Shown here piece after piece: positions 10,993-21,392 of a DNA stretch of 64,000 nt; the first letter of the stretch is position 1, and every line of letters begins with the position of its first letter. The translations under genes and the position numbers were made by a program. The DNA comes from Asterella californica (lineage: Eukaryota > Streptophyta > Marchantiopsida > Marchantiales > Aytoniaceae), in assembly GCA_036924285.1 (NCBI GenBank), contig JAYKYS010000006.1, forward strand, positions 20,372,001 to 20,436,000, given 5' to 3'. The notes under the pieces were generated by a model, which was not told the origin of the DNA, did no database searches, and saw only the letters and a program-made list of their open reading frames with translations.

Positions 10993-12157
10993 GCGTGTGG
11001 AGACAAGAAATAATGCATGGCTGATTGAGGACCGTGCGTTCGAGGAGGGCATTCAACGATTGCTAGCTCGTGGGATAGTACCAGATGAGGTCGTGCATGA
11101 CGACAAGGCATCAGTGGATGTCATCTTACTGCGTCACGGAATTGTAAGCCAGAAGGATTTATGGCACAAGTGCAAGAACGTGATCAAGAAGTTCTTGGTG
11201 GATGTGGTGAACAAAAAGCGTGTCCCTGGAGCCGTCGAAGATGCTGAGGTGGCCACTGACTTGGAGCTCCTCACTAAGAGACACTTGGTGACTTGGCTAC
11301 GCTCCCAAGGAGCATCAGTTGTTGGAAACAAGCCCCAACTAGTTCAGCGGGTGGCCATGATGAGAAGATTGACTTCAGGAGATCCTCTGCTGACTCGACG
11401 AATGATGTACCCCGAGTTGGCTCAACATGGCATCGCTGACAAGTTGAAGGGGTGGATTTATACATGTGCTCAATTGAATGCCAAGAGAACTGTTGGTGAA
11501 GATGGACGCTACAATCAAGAGGAGGATGATGCATCACTGTTGTGTTTAGACATCCGAAACGCTGCAGATCATTGGGCTGGAGACCATGTTACATGTTTTA
11601 TCCTCCAACGTGAAACTGGAGTACCTCGACCCTGTTGCAGTCTACCTGACTTGAATAGACCGGCATCTGACACCTATTACACGAAGAGTAAGTTTTCATC
11701 CTCTTCAAACCATTTCTGTATATGTTAACTTTTGTTGATCATTTTTGACATCTTGACGTCTATTCTTGATGTAGATGGACGTACGCACTTGGCCATGGTG
11801 ATTTTTCTCACGAGGGTTATCACACCCACGAAGATGCGCTTCTATACACGGACGAGAGAGAACTATATGTCGGAAATTTTCAACTCTGTTATCAACAAGT
11901 TTGCAACAAAAAGGATCCACTTTGCGAGGACCCACGAAGCTCGTCTCGCAGCATGTGCAATGGATTGGAATGAGAACATCATCCGTGAGCCGATTAAGAT
12001 ATATCAGCGTCGACCACAACACACGACTGTACGTCATAGAACTGCCACTACACGAGTGTTACCTCCTCGCACTACTGAGTGGAAGACTGAGCTCCAGATG
12101 CGCTTGTCGGTGAATGCCCATCTACTTGAATGCGGAAAAGTTTACAAATACCATTGA
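10993..12157 (+). pseudogene. Kolobok-like DDE transposase, 3' half (exons 3b-4), with SAP-like domain
   Basis: Exon 3 continues to 11687 (donor GTAAGT) and exon 4 runs from 11775 to the stop at 12155-12157; the splice gives TKNGRTHLAM in frame. Motifs in order: VHDDKASVD and then KDLWHKCKNVIKKF (second catalytic Asp and the D-x-WH-x-x-KN block); a SAP-like helix-extended-helix segment at about 11259-11365 (KRHLVTWLRSQG...NKPQLVQRV); NAADHWAGDHVTC; and finally ENYMSEIFNSVINKFATKRI and HFARTHEARL, matching the Kolobok third acidic residue and the (P/T)K-x-IHF block. SAP domains bind DNA. With the 5' half the uninterrupted protein would be about 735 residues. The right-hand part is free of stops, so the interruption appears fairly recent. 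Confidence 0.68.
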
Positions 12158-13499
12158 TTGTACGTATTTCTTTCTCAAATCTAATTATGTATATTTGTAT
12201 ATATTCATTTTCAGTTCTAACATCTTATTTGCTCAGTCATAGTTAGATTTTATCCATATTAAAAGGTATGCATAAAATTAATTTTTACAGAGTTTTTAGT
12301 TATTTTATACTTTGATTATTTCATGTATATCTTTTCCTTCTTTTTCACCATATCATTTCCTCTGGTTTTTTGTTTGAGACTTGTAGTAACAATACATACA
12401 AACTGTAGCTTGAATATAATGTCATATTTTTATTTTATACTTGCACTAATTCAAATTTTTTTCTCTGTTTTTCAGTTGGTGCTGCATACAATGGCAAGGT
12501 GGACTCCCATTTTGTTTTTCAAGAGTATTTTGACGTTGTCCTTATAAGATTTAGTTTTTCTTTATAACTTTGGAAACTTTTATATTATGTTTCTGGACTT
12601 CATATACTAGGGCACAATTTTGTAACTCACCATGAGCTTGAAGAAGATTTATTCCAAGACATTGGTATATGTTCTGATGCTTCATAATGTACACTAGGGT
12701 TTAGTAAACCCTGAACCATGAGAACTATGCTGCGTGATCCAAGTAGTTTCATGTACAGTCAGTGACAAAAGAAATTGGAGCACTTTATACAAAAGACTAA
12801 GCTGAGACTTCAGTCGCATTCACCGCACAACCAATGGTTCCATGAATGATGACGAAGTAAAACCATGATAGACCTCGAAAACGGAGCATAAACTAGCGGC
12901 ACCAGAAACTTGAAAGGTATCTTACGAGGAGGTGGTCTCTGCAGTTGCTCCTTGCAGCAGTGTTGTAATTTTAGTGGTCATTTACCACGTACTTCAGCAG
13001 CGAAACATTGCAATAAACCACACTCCTCCCACGACCTGTATAACTATCCACTTCATTGGCTGATGACGTTAGGAACAGAGTAACATCATCTTTCTAGAGG
13101 AAAGGCATGCCGCAACTGGATATCAAGGCATACTATGATCTTACGAGTTCTAGTTAGACCGAAACAGGTGCGTTCTGGCTTAGATTCAACTCCCCTACTA
13201 CTCCATCATATGGGATCTCCTCTGTGAGCAGACTGGGCCGGCCGGCGTCGATGCTCTTTTGTACTACTAAATATCTTTCTCCTTCGACTTAGAGCAGTTT
13301 CACGGATTCCAGACCGTGAAAAATATGCATACAAAATGAGTTTTTGCCGAGTGAAAGAAAACGACATTCAGTGATATAACCATGAAAACTGTTAGAAGCT
13401 AGTAGCTCACAACTGGCTTTGAGAGAAATTTCGGTGAAAAACTACGAAATGGTGATGTAAACTGAGTAGACTGATTGAGAAAATAAGGAATACTGGTTT
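12158..13499. other. Intergenic, no gene recognised
   Basis: The first ~450 bp are AT-rich and could be the 3' end of the Kolobok-like element, but I could not find terminal inverted repeats or TTAA flanks by eye. The rest has no recognisable coding motif. Confidence 0.45.
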
Positions 13500-13826
13500 A
13501 CAAAAACATGATTTCACAAACTTGACGGCGTCGATGCCTTTCCCCACTCCCCAACCGCAATTTTATCTTCTGCGCTCCCTCCCGTTTGTTTGGTAAACCG
13601 TGGGTACCAAGTTCCCTACTCCAAAACTCAAGACCGAAACGCGTGAAACTCCCGTGGGATTTTCTAGAATGGCAGGTCAGAACCAACATATTACCACGTA
13701 ACACAGCAACCTCAACCCATCCTTTCCCTTACAGGATCACCACCGTGCGTAGCAAATAATGACTGCTGCAATGTTTGCCACGAAATTTGCCAGTAAACTA
13801 ACAGTAAAGCAATAGAAAACCAATGC

Positions 13827-13874
13827 ACCTTCGTTGGGAGTTGAACCCAACAAGCTGACCCGTTCAGCGAAGGT
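13827..13874 (-). repeat. tRNA-derived minihelix (acceptor plus one short arm plus T-arm)
   Basis: On the minus strand a 48-nt segment folds as acceptor ACCTTCG/CGAAGGT (7 bp), a short hairpin CTGA-ACGGG-TCAG, and a T-arm TTGGG-TTCAACT-CCCAA with a good B-box (GGTTCAACTCC). A normal tRNA would carry about 25 more nucleotides; one arm is missing. It could be a decayed tRNA, the head of a SINE, or chance. It is not annotated as a functional tRNA. Confidence 0.45.
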
Positions 13875-14104
13875 TCACTCCTCTCACAAGAGGGGAGGAG
13901 GCACAAGCCAAATAAATTACGAAAAATACCCACACTTGTCAAAAAGAGTTTGAAAACCAACCCACTGGAGTGTATAGATATGATACAAACACAAGCGAAG
14001 ATATGATACAGACAATAGCAAAAATATGATGAACTCAAGGTACATATCCAACATGAGTCTCTCCTAGCTCCTCCCAAGTTACCTGCACTGCTGATTGCAA
14101 GTAC

Positions 14105-14563
14105 TCAGGGAACTGAGTACGCTCTTCCAACCGGCTGCATCAGCCAACTGCCGGTATACAAGATATCGCTGTTTCTTAGGCAAAGATTCAGCATAAGAAA
14201 AGGCAGCACACAAAATGAAAGGCTCGGACTCTCTATCCAATGTGGCAGAAAAATATCACAGGCATCACAGAAAACAGGAAATTTTTCTCTCATCCTCTCG
14301 ATAGAAACCAGTCGAGCAAGCCTCATAGGAGCGTCAGAATGAGGTGCATAACGAGAAACACCCACCCATGAGAACTTCCACACCCCTTCCAATACTCGTT
14401 CGATGCGAGGCTTGCACCAAACGTCTTGCACAACATCGATGTCAACCTCGTACATATCACGGAAAGGAAGAACAGATACAAGTTCTGCCGACATAATGCT
14501 CATCCAGAAAGAACCAGCAATAAATAACCAGATGTATGAGAGCGATAACAAAAAGAAGATCAA
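14105..14563 (-). CDS. Unassigned open frame, 152 codons
   Basis: The minus-strand frame has a hydrophobic N-terminus (LSLSYIWLFIAGSFWM) followed by a soluble-looking part with VVQDVWCKPRIERVL and VWKFSWVGVSRYAPH. I do not recognise a family. The composition looks more protein-like than its surroundings, but no splice-linked neighbour could be established. Tandem repeats lie just downstream on the plus strand, so this may be part of a repeat element. Confidence 0.25.
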   Translation of the reverse strand: MIFFLLSLSYIWLFIAGSFWMSIMSAELVSVLPFRDMYEVDIDVVQDVWCKPRIERVLEGVWKFSWVGVSRYAPHSDAPMRLARLVSIERMREKFPVFCDACDIFLPHWIESPSLSFCVLPFLMLNLCLRNSDILYTGSWLMQPVGRAYSVP

Positions 14564-14820
14564 AACGAGAGAATACCAGAACCGAACGATCTCTCTGCAC
14601 CCACAGATTGCAATCGATCAATCACAAACACACATCCATGTTCTCATCTCCAAAATGGCCTAGCCTACGACTATGTTGAGATATCCCAGCGCTTCACAAA
14701 AGTAAGTGAAACTTTGAACTAGAGATAAATTTGAATGGAACATCACGGATGCTCAGTCTAGACTTAGCGAGAGAGTACCCACGTATACTCCACGACAATC
14801 AGTCAGCAAGTCAGTCGCAG

Positions 14821-14898
14821 GTAACTCCAATGCAGCAAAGAGTAACTCCAACGCAGCAAAGAGTAACTCCAACGCATTACAGTAACTCCAACGCAGCG
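14821..14898. repeat. Short tandem repeat, 21-bp unit
   Basis: About four units of GTAACTCCAACGCAGCAAAG and variants, the last two shortened. Non-coding. Confidence 0.75.
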
Positions 14899-15103
14899 AG
14901 ATCGATGTAAACAGGCAGCGAACCGGAACAGAGACTACTCAAGTACAATCCAGCCCTCAAGCCAGACTCTCCTGAAACAGATACCACTCAGTGCTCACGC
15001 ACGAGGACCAAGTAACGACAGAAAAAAATGATTCAAATGAAACCTAAAGCTGCCACAACTCGCACCTCCAGTATAATCTGCATAAACACAGTTACAAGCT
15101 ACA

Positions 15104-15460
15104 ACCAGGCCCACCATCAGATTCTATTCCGAATATCAAGTACACCTTCAGTCAAAGATCGCATGAGTGCAACACCTTGCAAAGTCTCGGCAGTGTGCGA
15201 CAGTTATAGGAATACAACCAGGCCCACCATCAGATTGCACTCCGAAGGCCAAGTACACTAAAACTCGAAGATAGCAGGAGAGCGCTATGCCTTCAGCGAT
15301 TCGGCAGTGTGCGGAGACTACATGAATGTGCGTCTATAGGAATACAACCAGGCCCACCATCCGATTCCACTCATTCAGGCCAAGTACACCAAAAGTCGAA
15401 GAGAGCACGAGTGCGCTGTGCCTTCAGCAATTCGGCAGCGTGCGGCGACTACATGATTGA
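15104..15460. repeat. Tandem repeat, 113-130 bp unit, three units
   Basis: The anchor ACCAGGCCCACCATC recurs at 15104, 15217 and 15347. Each unit continues with a CAAGTACAC motif and ends near TTCGGCAG(T/C)GTGCG. On the minus strand a TATA-like GCTATAAAAC lies beyond it near 15575, so the array might be transcribed leader or LTR sequence; that is inference. Confidence 0.75.
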
Positions 15461-15659
15461 GAATGAGGAGCTAGGAACCCTAAAGCAAAAGTACATTTCG
15501 CCGGGAACTGGCTCCGGCTTAGACTCTCTTGCGCGTTACAGAGACAATGGGACCGAATGACACGTTGGCAGCCCGTTTTATAGCGCGACTTGTGATTTAA
15601 AGACTGAATGAATTGCCTTCCCACTACAGTATATGAGAGTGGAATATATACGTCCATAC

Positions 15660-17140
15660 ATCAGCTCGAATAGGTAACTTGTTAAAGTAGAAAGAAAAAG
15701 CGCAATCCAATATATAGCCAACGGATGGGAAGACCCTATCAAGCCTTACAAGGAAAGAAGGACCCGAAGGGCCAAGCAATAACCACCCTGAAGGGGAGAA
15801 CACCGGGGCTAAGCCCCGCTATCAATAGCTCTAAAATCGTCAGTCGCACCTATAATGTCGAAGACCAAAAAGTCAGTACCTCTACCTACAACAGGTGTAC
15901 CTGAAGAGGCATCGCCTACTGCGATTGCTCTCCTGTGAATGGACTCTGCTAAAGCTCTCTGTAGAGCAATGAAAACCCGCTGCCTGAAAAACATGGTGCA
16001 GAAAGAAAGAGAAAGTGGTACACTTGTTAAAGTAGTACACAGGCAGGTGATCGACTGACTGAGTGTGATGCACGCTCTGCTGAATCATGACTTGGAATTT
16101 GACGTTGAAATCTCTTCCCGAGGAATCATGTAGCCAACTTGATCATGAAGAGGAGGTCTACTCAGTTCTACCAGCCAGCAGGTCGTCTCGTCTGCTACAG
16201 CTTAAATTAAATGCAAACTTTTAAGGGGCGTACGTTGTTGTTGTTGACTACGTTACTGAAAGGTAATCGTAAGGCCTAGATATGTACTACGTCGACGTTC
16301 ACTGACAGTCTGAGTCATATACGTTTGCACATCCTCTAAATTGTCTAAATTTAGCTGGTTCCTACAACTACGGCGCTTTTTTCTCGTCGTGCACGACGAT
16401 CAATTTGTTATCTACAGCTACATATATGTGACTGCTCGATCCATCAATATATATGGACGAGTAAGACGTTTCTGGTACTATATGGTTGACGTTTGTTGAG
16501 ATGTGAGCGATCGCTGACAACGTATGCCTTCCTGACTCAAGGTCTTATACCGTAGTGACAATTAACTCGCGCGGGGACAAGCAGTTAGCCTACCGCAGTT
16601 CGCGTAGGCTAACTGCTTGAAAAGTTTTCAAGGTTAAGTACCGTAGTGAGCAAAATGTTGAAGGGATTATTAAGAAGATTGCGCGGAACTAGAAAATCAT
16701 TCCTATAACATGGGTAAATTTATTAACTCTAATATTCTCTATAACAACAACATGAATGCAGTTTTGTGTAAAAGCACTGAGATAAATTTTTTCAATAAAG
16801 ATTAATTCTACTAGAATCTTGTAAATATTACATGAAGTATGTCTGAATACTTATCTTGGAGTCGTCTAGTTTATACGAACGCGAGAACTTATTAAAGTGT
16901 TTTGCACTGGATTTTTTCTGTTTACAAGAGTTATGCTCTATATTTTCTTCACTGTTATTTCTGGTAAACTGCATGAAATATAACAACGTTCATGTCTATT
17001 TCTGCGTGCATTCTAATGAAGATCATTCACTAACTTTGAAATACTATTCCAAAATAGTATTTTTTTTTTTACATTCGTGCACCTTAACTGCACGAAGTTG
17101 ATTTGCAGTATGGTAAATGTAAGTGCCTGACCTTCAGCTA
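15660..17140. other. Intergenic, one strong hairpin
   Basis: No gene recognised. A minus-strand frame at 15809-15994 has no motif. The notable structure is the hairpin at 16578-16619. Confidence 0.45.
16578..16619. repeat. Perfect 16-bp inverted repeat with 10-nt loop
   Basis: Left arm CAAGCAGTTAGCCTAC (16578-16593), right arm its exact complement (16604-16619), loop CGCAGTTCGC. The motif TACCGTAGTGA occurs on both sides of it, about 90 bp apart, suggesting a small inserted foldback unit. Confidence 0.8.
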
Positions 17141-18011
17141 TGCAATGTTTGACCACAGATCTCGGAATAAAATCTTTTGTCTGTAATACATTTATCATCG
17201 AAAGTGAATATCTCTGGAGACCGTTATACTTTATTATCTTCAGATCCAGTTCTCTTAAATCTCCTTTAATAAACACGTGAAACTTGACAACCGCAGAACC
17301 AATTTAGAACAATTAACTAGTTGTTTGCAGGTCTCTGGTCCTAATATGAGATTTTAGAACATCCAAGGGGTTGCTTTGGCTTCGGATTGGAAGATATTTT
17401 GACAATGTTTCTGTTACCGATGATCAAGTCAGAATGCAAAAGATCAACAGAAGTAACATGTAATTCAGCTTCGACACACAAATCCAAACTTCTTCTTCAC
17501 AGAAATGATAAAATCAAGGGCTCATATACTTTACACGAAATCAAGTGCCGTTAGCACTGATCATAGAGACTCCTCAGATCCTCTATCCGCACAAAGTCTC
17601 AATTTCTTTTTTTCTAAATATCATTTGTAATGTCTGGACCTTCAAACCTAACCCAATCTTGCTAACACTCCCCAGTCTCTATGTAATGATACTTATTGAC
17701 TTCTCAAGGAACTCTATCAGTAGTTATTGACAAACCCAAGACTCAGAGACGAGAAATCTCAAAGATCAGTCTCCTTGATACTTCTTTGAATCCGCGTTCA
17801 AGAAGTACTCTACTGCAAGTATTGTTTCTCCTTGTGCTCTTAGGAGTGTCTCCTTGTTGGAAAAAGAAAAAGAGAAAAAAGGAGTCCATCGCACGCCGTC
17901 TGACCCATCTTAAGACGGCTTAGGTTTTCGCTTATCTCCAGATCGACTAGTCTTTCATTTGATCGCGTGTATCACCCATGTATGCAGTTTATTTTAGTAG
18001 ACATCGTTACA
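17141..18011 (-). repeat. 3' LTR of the gag-only element
   Basis: Aligns along its length with 19768-20701 but is ~60 bp shorter and diverged at many positions, so the insertion is not young. The minus-strand start TGTAACG is preceded inside the element by a purine-rich TTGGTTGGAGCGA, a weak polypurine tract. Confidence 0.7.
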
Positions 18012-18649
18012 ATCGCTCCAACCAACAAAGAGCAATTCTTCCACTAAACTGCGGTACCTGCAATAATCTATTGGGTACACTTTCCCATCTCAAGGAAACC
18101 ATTGCTCCAGATGTGCTCTCTACCCTAAGCAAGGTAATATCAAGCTCTTTCTCTCTTAGATCTTTTACATCAGGTTCAATCTCTGAGCTATCCTCCATTA
18201 CCGAGCATCATTTAAAGCTTTTGGACGAGATAGTACCATAGCTTCTAGTCGTCCGTTCTTTTTTATCCACCTCGAAGTTCTTGGGAGATTTAATCTCTAA
18301 CAAGGTGAGACCTTGTGGAAGTCATGTTACTGGATGCACTATGTGTGAAGCTCGTTGACTCTGTGTGACAAAAATTACACACAAGAAAACACATGGAGGG
18401 TCAAGAAGATCAAACCGAGAAAAATACAACCAACCACTCTTGTCAAATAAGTATAAAGTTCATTGGCTGACATTCACATGTGCACTTGTATCAATGAGCA
18501 AACAACGCTGCTGGTTCTTTATTCGCATTTTAATTCATGGTGGAAAATTTACACGTTCTACTAGATGGTACATATCTTTGCTCCAGATAGTGGTCCAAAC
18601 ATGTTCTTCAACATTAGCCATTCCTTTAGTTGTGAAACCATGAGCACTG

Positions 18650-19714
18650 CTCGTTGTTGGATGCTGGTGACACTCATGAGCAATATAACTATCACGCTCA
18701 CATCAAAATCAGATGATAACCCTTGAAAGGTGTAGTATTACTAGCTCCATTGCTCATAACACCGGAAGTTGAACTTGGTTTGATCTTGCCTTGGATGCAT
18801 TAGATCCAGCAGGTCGTGTCTGAGTAAGACTACGAGTAACTCTTGACTACTGAGGTTGACAATAAAATCATCTTTCTGATATATCAAATCTTGAATCAGC
18901 ACATCCTCTATCACCCATCTCTGAGAAGACCCTGTCCGACCTTGAGGATTTTGTCAAAATCTCTTACCAGGCTCAACATGTCTTGTTCCATGCTGAAACT
19001 CAAGAGGCTGCATGATATAGTTACGTACTCTTGTGTTCTCTACAGCTTCTAGATAAGCAAACAAGACTTGCATGTAATCAGACTTGTGATTGATATTCCC
19101 TATCTGTCTCAAATGAATGAGCTCTAACTGCAATAGTGTATCTTTATCAACTAGTACCAAATGACGCCATAGCTCATCTTTCAGCTCTTCCCAAGTGGAT
19201 ATAGGAGCTATTCCATTAAACTCTTCATCCAATGCGGACCTCCATATCATTCTTTAGCTTCTCCATCCTGTCTATTAACTGCATAAGTAAACCAACTACG
19301 TCCATCAAAATTCTCCAAGTAATCTCCATCTCAGTAATCAACTCAAACTTGGAAAAGCTTTTCTCATCGCTGAAAGCTGATGGAGTAGCTAGATAAGCCC
19401 ACTTGACTTTCTGCTTATGTGTTTCTTTTGAGGATTATCTTCTGCAATACTACCTTGCACATTCCTTAGCAAACATTTAGTCTTGTTTGCTTAAGCATCA
19501 TCAACTGCTTCTGCTGCTGGTTGGGTTGCTCCTTCACCTAGTACTGCTAGGTTTAGATCATGAACTGGTTCAGCTTGAGCTACAAGAGTCTTTGCTTCCT
19601 TCTCATTTTTGACTTTTTTTTGAGCTAAATCCGCTCAAATCTTTGTTCTCAGCTTCCACTTGCTCACGTTGACCTTCCAACTTCTTTAGCAATGTCTTCA
19701 TCTCGTCCATCCCG
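18650..19714 (-). pseudogene. gag of the gag-only element
   Basis: The minus-strand start near 19714 gives MDEMKTLLKKLEGQREQVEA, a short coiled coil. The central part (18954-19250) contains TWEELKDELWRHLV and LQLELIHLRQIGN followed by YMQVLF, typical of the retrotransposon gag domain (capsid). At about 18690-18725 a decayed CCHC knuckle can be traced, with the first Cys now a stop and the His changed to Tyr (CERDSYIAHEC). Several stops interrupt the frame. Gag would form the particle that packages element RNA. No protease domain was recognised downstream. Confidence 0.6.
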
Positions 19715-19767
19715 GTTGACCTAATCTCTATTTTTGATGGTGTTCTTCAAAGATCAAGCTTATACCA

Positions 19768-20701
19768 TGTAACGGTTGACCACAGATCTCACAATAGAAT
19801 CCTTTGTCTGTAATGAATTAGTCATCGAATGTGAACCTCCCTGGAGACTGTTATACTTTAGTTGTCTTCTGATCCAGTTCTTTTAAATCTCCACTAATAA
19901 ACACATGAAGCTTGACAACCGTTGAATCAATTTAGAACAACTGACTAGCTGTTTGCAGATCTCGGGTCCTAATATGAGGTCCTAGAACATCGAATGGGAT
20001 GCTTTGACTTCAGATTGGAAGATATTTGGACAATGCTTTCGCTATCGATGATCTTCAGAACGCAAGGGATCAAATGGAAGCAACAAGCAAAACTATAGCT
20101 TCTAGTGGATGCATGAAAATAGAAAAACAAGGTAATTACAGAGAAGTAGAGTAAACACCACAGTATACTTCTCCAATTCAGCCCCGACATACAAATCCAA
20201 ACTTCTTCTTCACATGAATGATAACACCAGGAGCTCATATACTTTATACGGACTCAAGCATCGTTAACACTAAAGGAGACTCCTCGAGTCCTCTGTCTAC
20301 TCAAAGCCTCAATTTCTTTCTCTCTAAATATCATTTGCAATGTTTGCATCCTCATACCTAACCCAATCTTGGTAACACTAACCAATCTCTATATAATGAT
20401 ACTTATTGACTTCTCAATGAACTCCATCAGTAGTTATTGACAAACCCCAGACTCAGAGACGAGAAATCTCAGAGACCAATCTCCTTGGTACTTCTTTGGA
20501 TCCGTCTTCAAGAAGTGCCCTATTGCAAGTACTCTCTCTCTTTTTGCTCTCCGGAGAATCTTTCTGTTGGAAAAAGAAAGGAGAAAAAAATCCATCGCAC
20601 GTCGTCAAACCCATCTTAGGATCATCTAGCTTTTCATTTGGCCGCGTGTATCATGAAATCATTGTCCACGTATGTAGTTTATTTTAGTAAACATAGTTAC
20701 A
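19768..20701 (-). repeat. 5' LTR of the gag-only element
   Basis: 934-bp LTR with 6-bp terminal inverted repeat TGTAAC/GTTACA on the minus strand; the primer site abuts its inner end. Confidence 0.75.
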
Positions 20702-20763
20702 AGCTGAAGTTGTCAAATTTTATAATTTGTATGCGAGGCTACAACAAGATTCTCCCAAGTGAC

Positions 20764-21260
20764 TGAAATGTTTGACCGCAGATCTCCGAATAGAATCCCT
20801 TGTCTATAAAGAATTAATTGTCGAATGCAAACTGCAGTGAAGATCGTTATACTTGTTTCATCTTCAGATCCAGTTTTTTTTAACTTTCCGTTAATAAATG
20901 TAGGAAGCTTGATAACTACCGAGTCATTTTAGGATAACTGACTAATCTCCTGGGAGTCTTAGTTCCTAATCTGTGATCTTGAAACTCATATGGGACTGTT
21001 ATGACTTCGGATTGGAAGATATTTAGTAATGCTTCCATTACCAAAGATAAAATAGACACGCAAAAGATCAATGTAAGCAACCGGCACTTGGAATCAAAAA
21101 AGCAAAGTACTTACAGAGAAATATAGCAAACTCCACATAAAATGGTTCCAATTTAGCTTGGCACACAAATCCAAGTTTTATTCTCACACAAATGATAATA
21201 ACCAAAAATTCATATATCCTCACGAGTTTAATCATTTATCTGACAAATGCCAATAGATCT
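20764..21260 (-). repeat. Third, truncated LTR copy of the same family
   Basis: Begins TGAAATGTTTGACCGCAGATC, parallel to the inner edge of the LTRs at 17141 and 19768, and stays alignable for about 500 bp before the similarity stops. It is a separate, older insertion or a remnant of a tandem element 62 bp away from the complete one. Confidence 0.65.
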
Positions 21261-21354
21261 CTGGGGCTCCTAATAGCACCACTGTCGAACTTCAGCCGCC
21301 ACTGCACTCTCTCCAGTGAATTTCTCTCCTAACCTACCAGTTGTCTACCTCCTT

Positions 21355-21392
21355 TTCTGGGACTTGAACCCCCTAACAACTGAACTATACGC
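21355..21392 (-). repeat. tRNA-like A-box/B-box pair with no anticodon arm
   Basis: On the minus strand TATAGTTCAGTTGTTAG (A-box/D-arm-like) is followed at once by GGGGTTCAAGTCCC (B-box/T-arm-like). In tRNAs about 30 bases holding the anticodon arm separate them. No paired acceptor stem is visible. It may be a SINE head or a tRNA relic; compare 13827-13874. Confidence 0.45.

Larger units (their letters stand above)
17141..20701 (-). mobile_element. gag-only LTR retrotransposon, nearly complete
   Basis: Two direct repeats (17141-18011 and 19768-20701) bound a 1.76-kb interior carrying only a gag-like gene. The right LTR on the minus strand starts TGTAAC and ends GTTACA. It is followed directly by TGGTATAAGCTT (19756-19767), close to the initiator-Met tRNA primer site. 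The bases outside the element, AGCTA (17136-17140) and AGCTG (20702-20706), are a probable 5-bp target duplication with one mismatch. No RT or integrase is visible, so it would need helper proteins. The gag type suggests Ty3/gypsy; this is inference. Confidence 0.75.

Noticed and set aside
13827..13874. Functional tRNA gene
   Set aside because: One arm is absent and the length is 48 nt; called only as a tRNA-derived structure.
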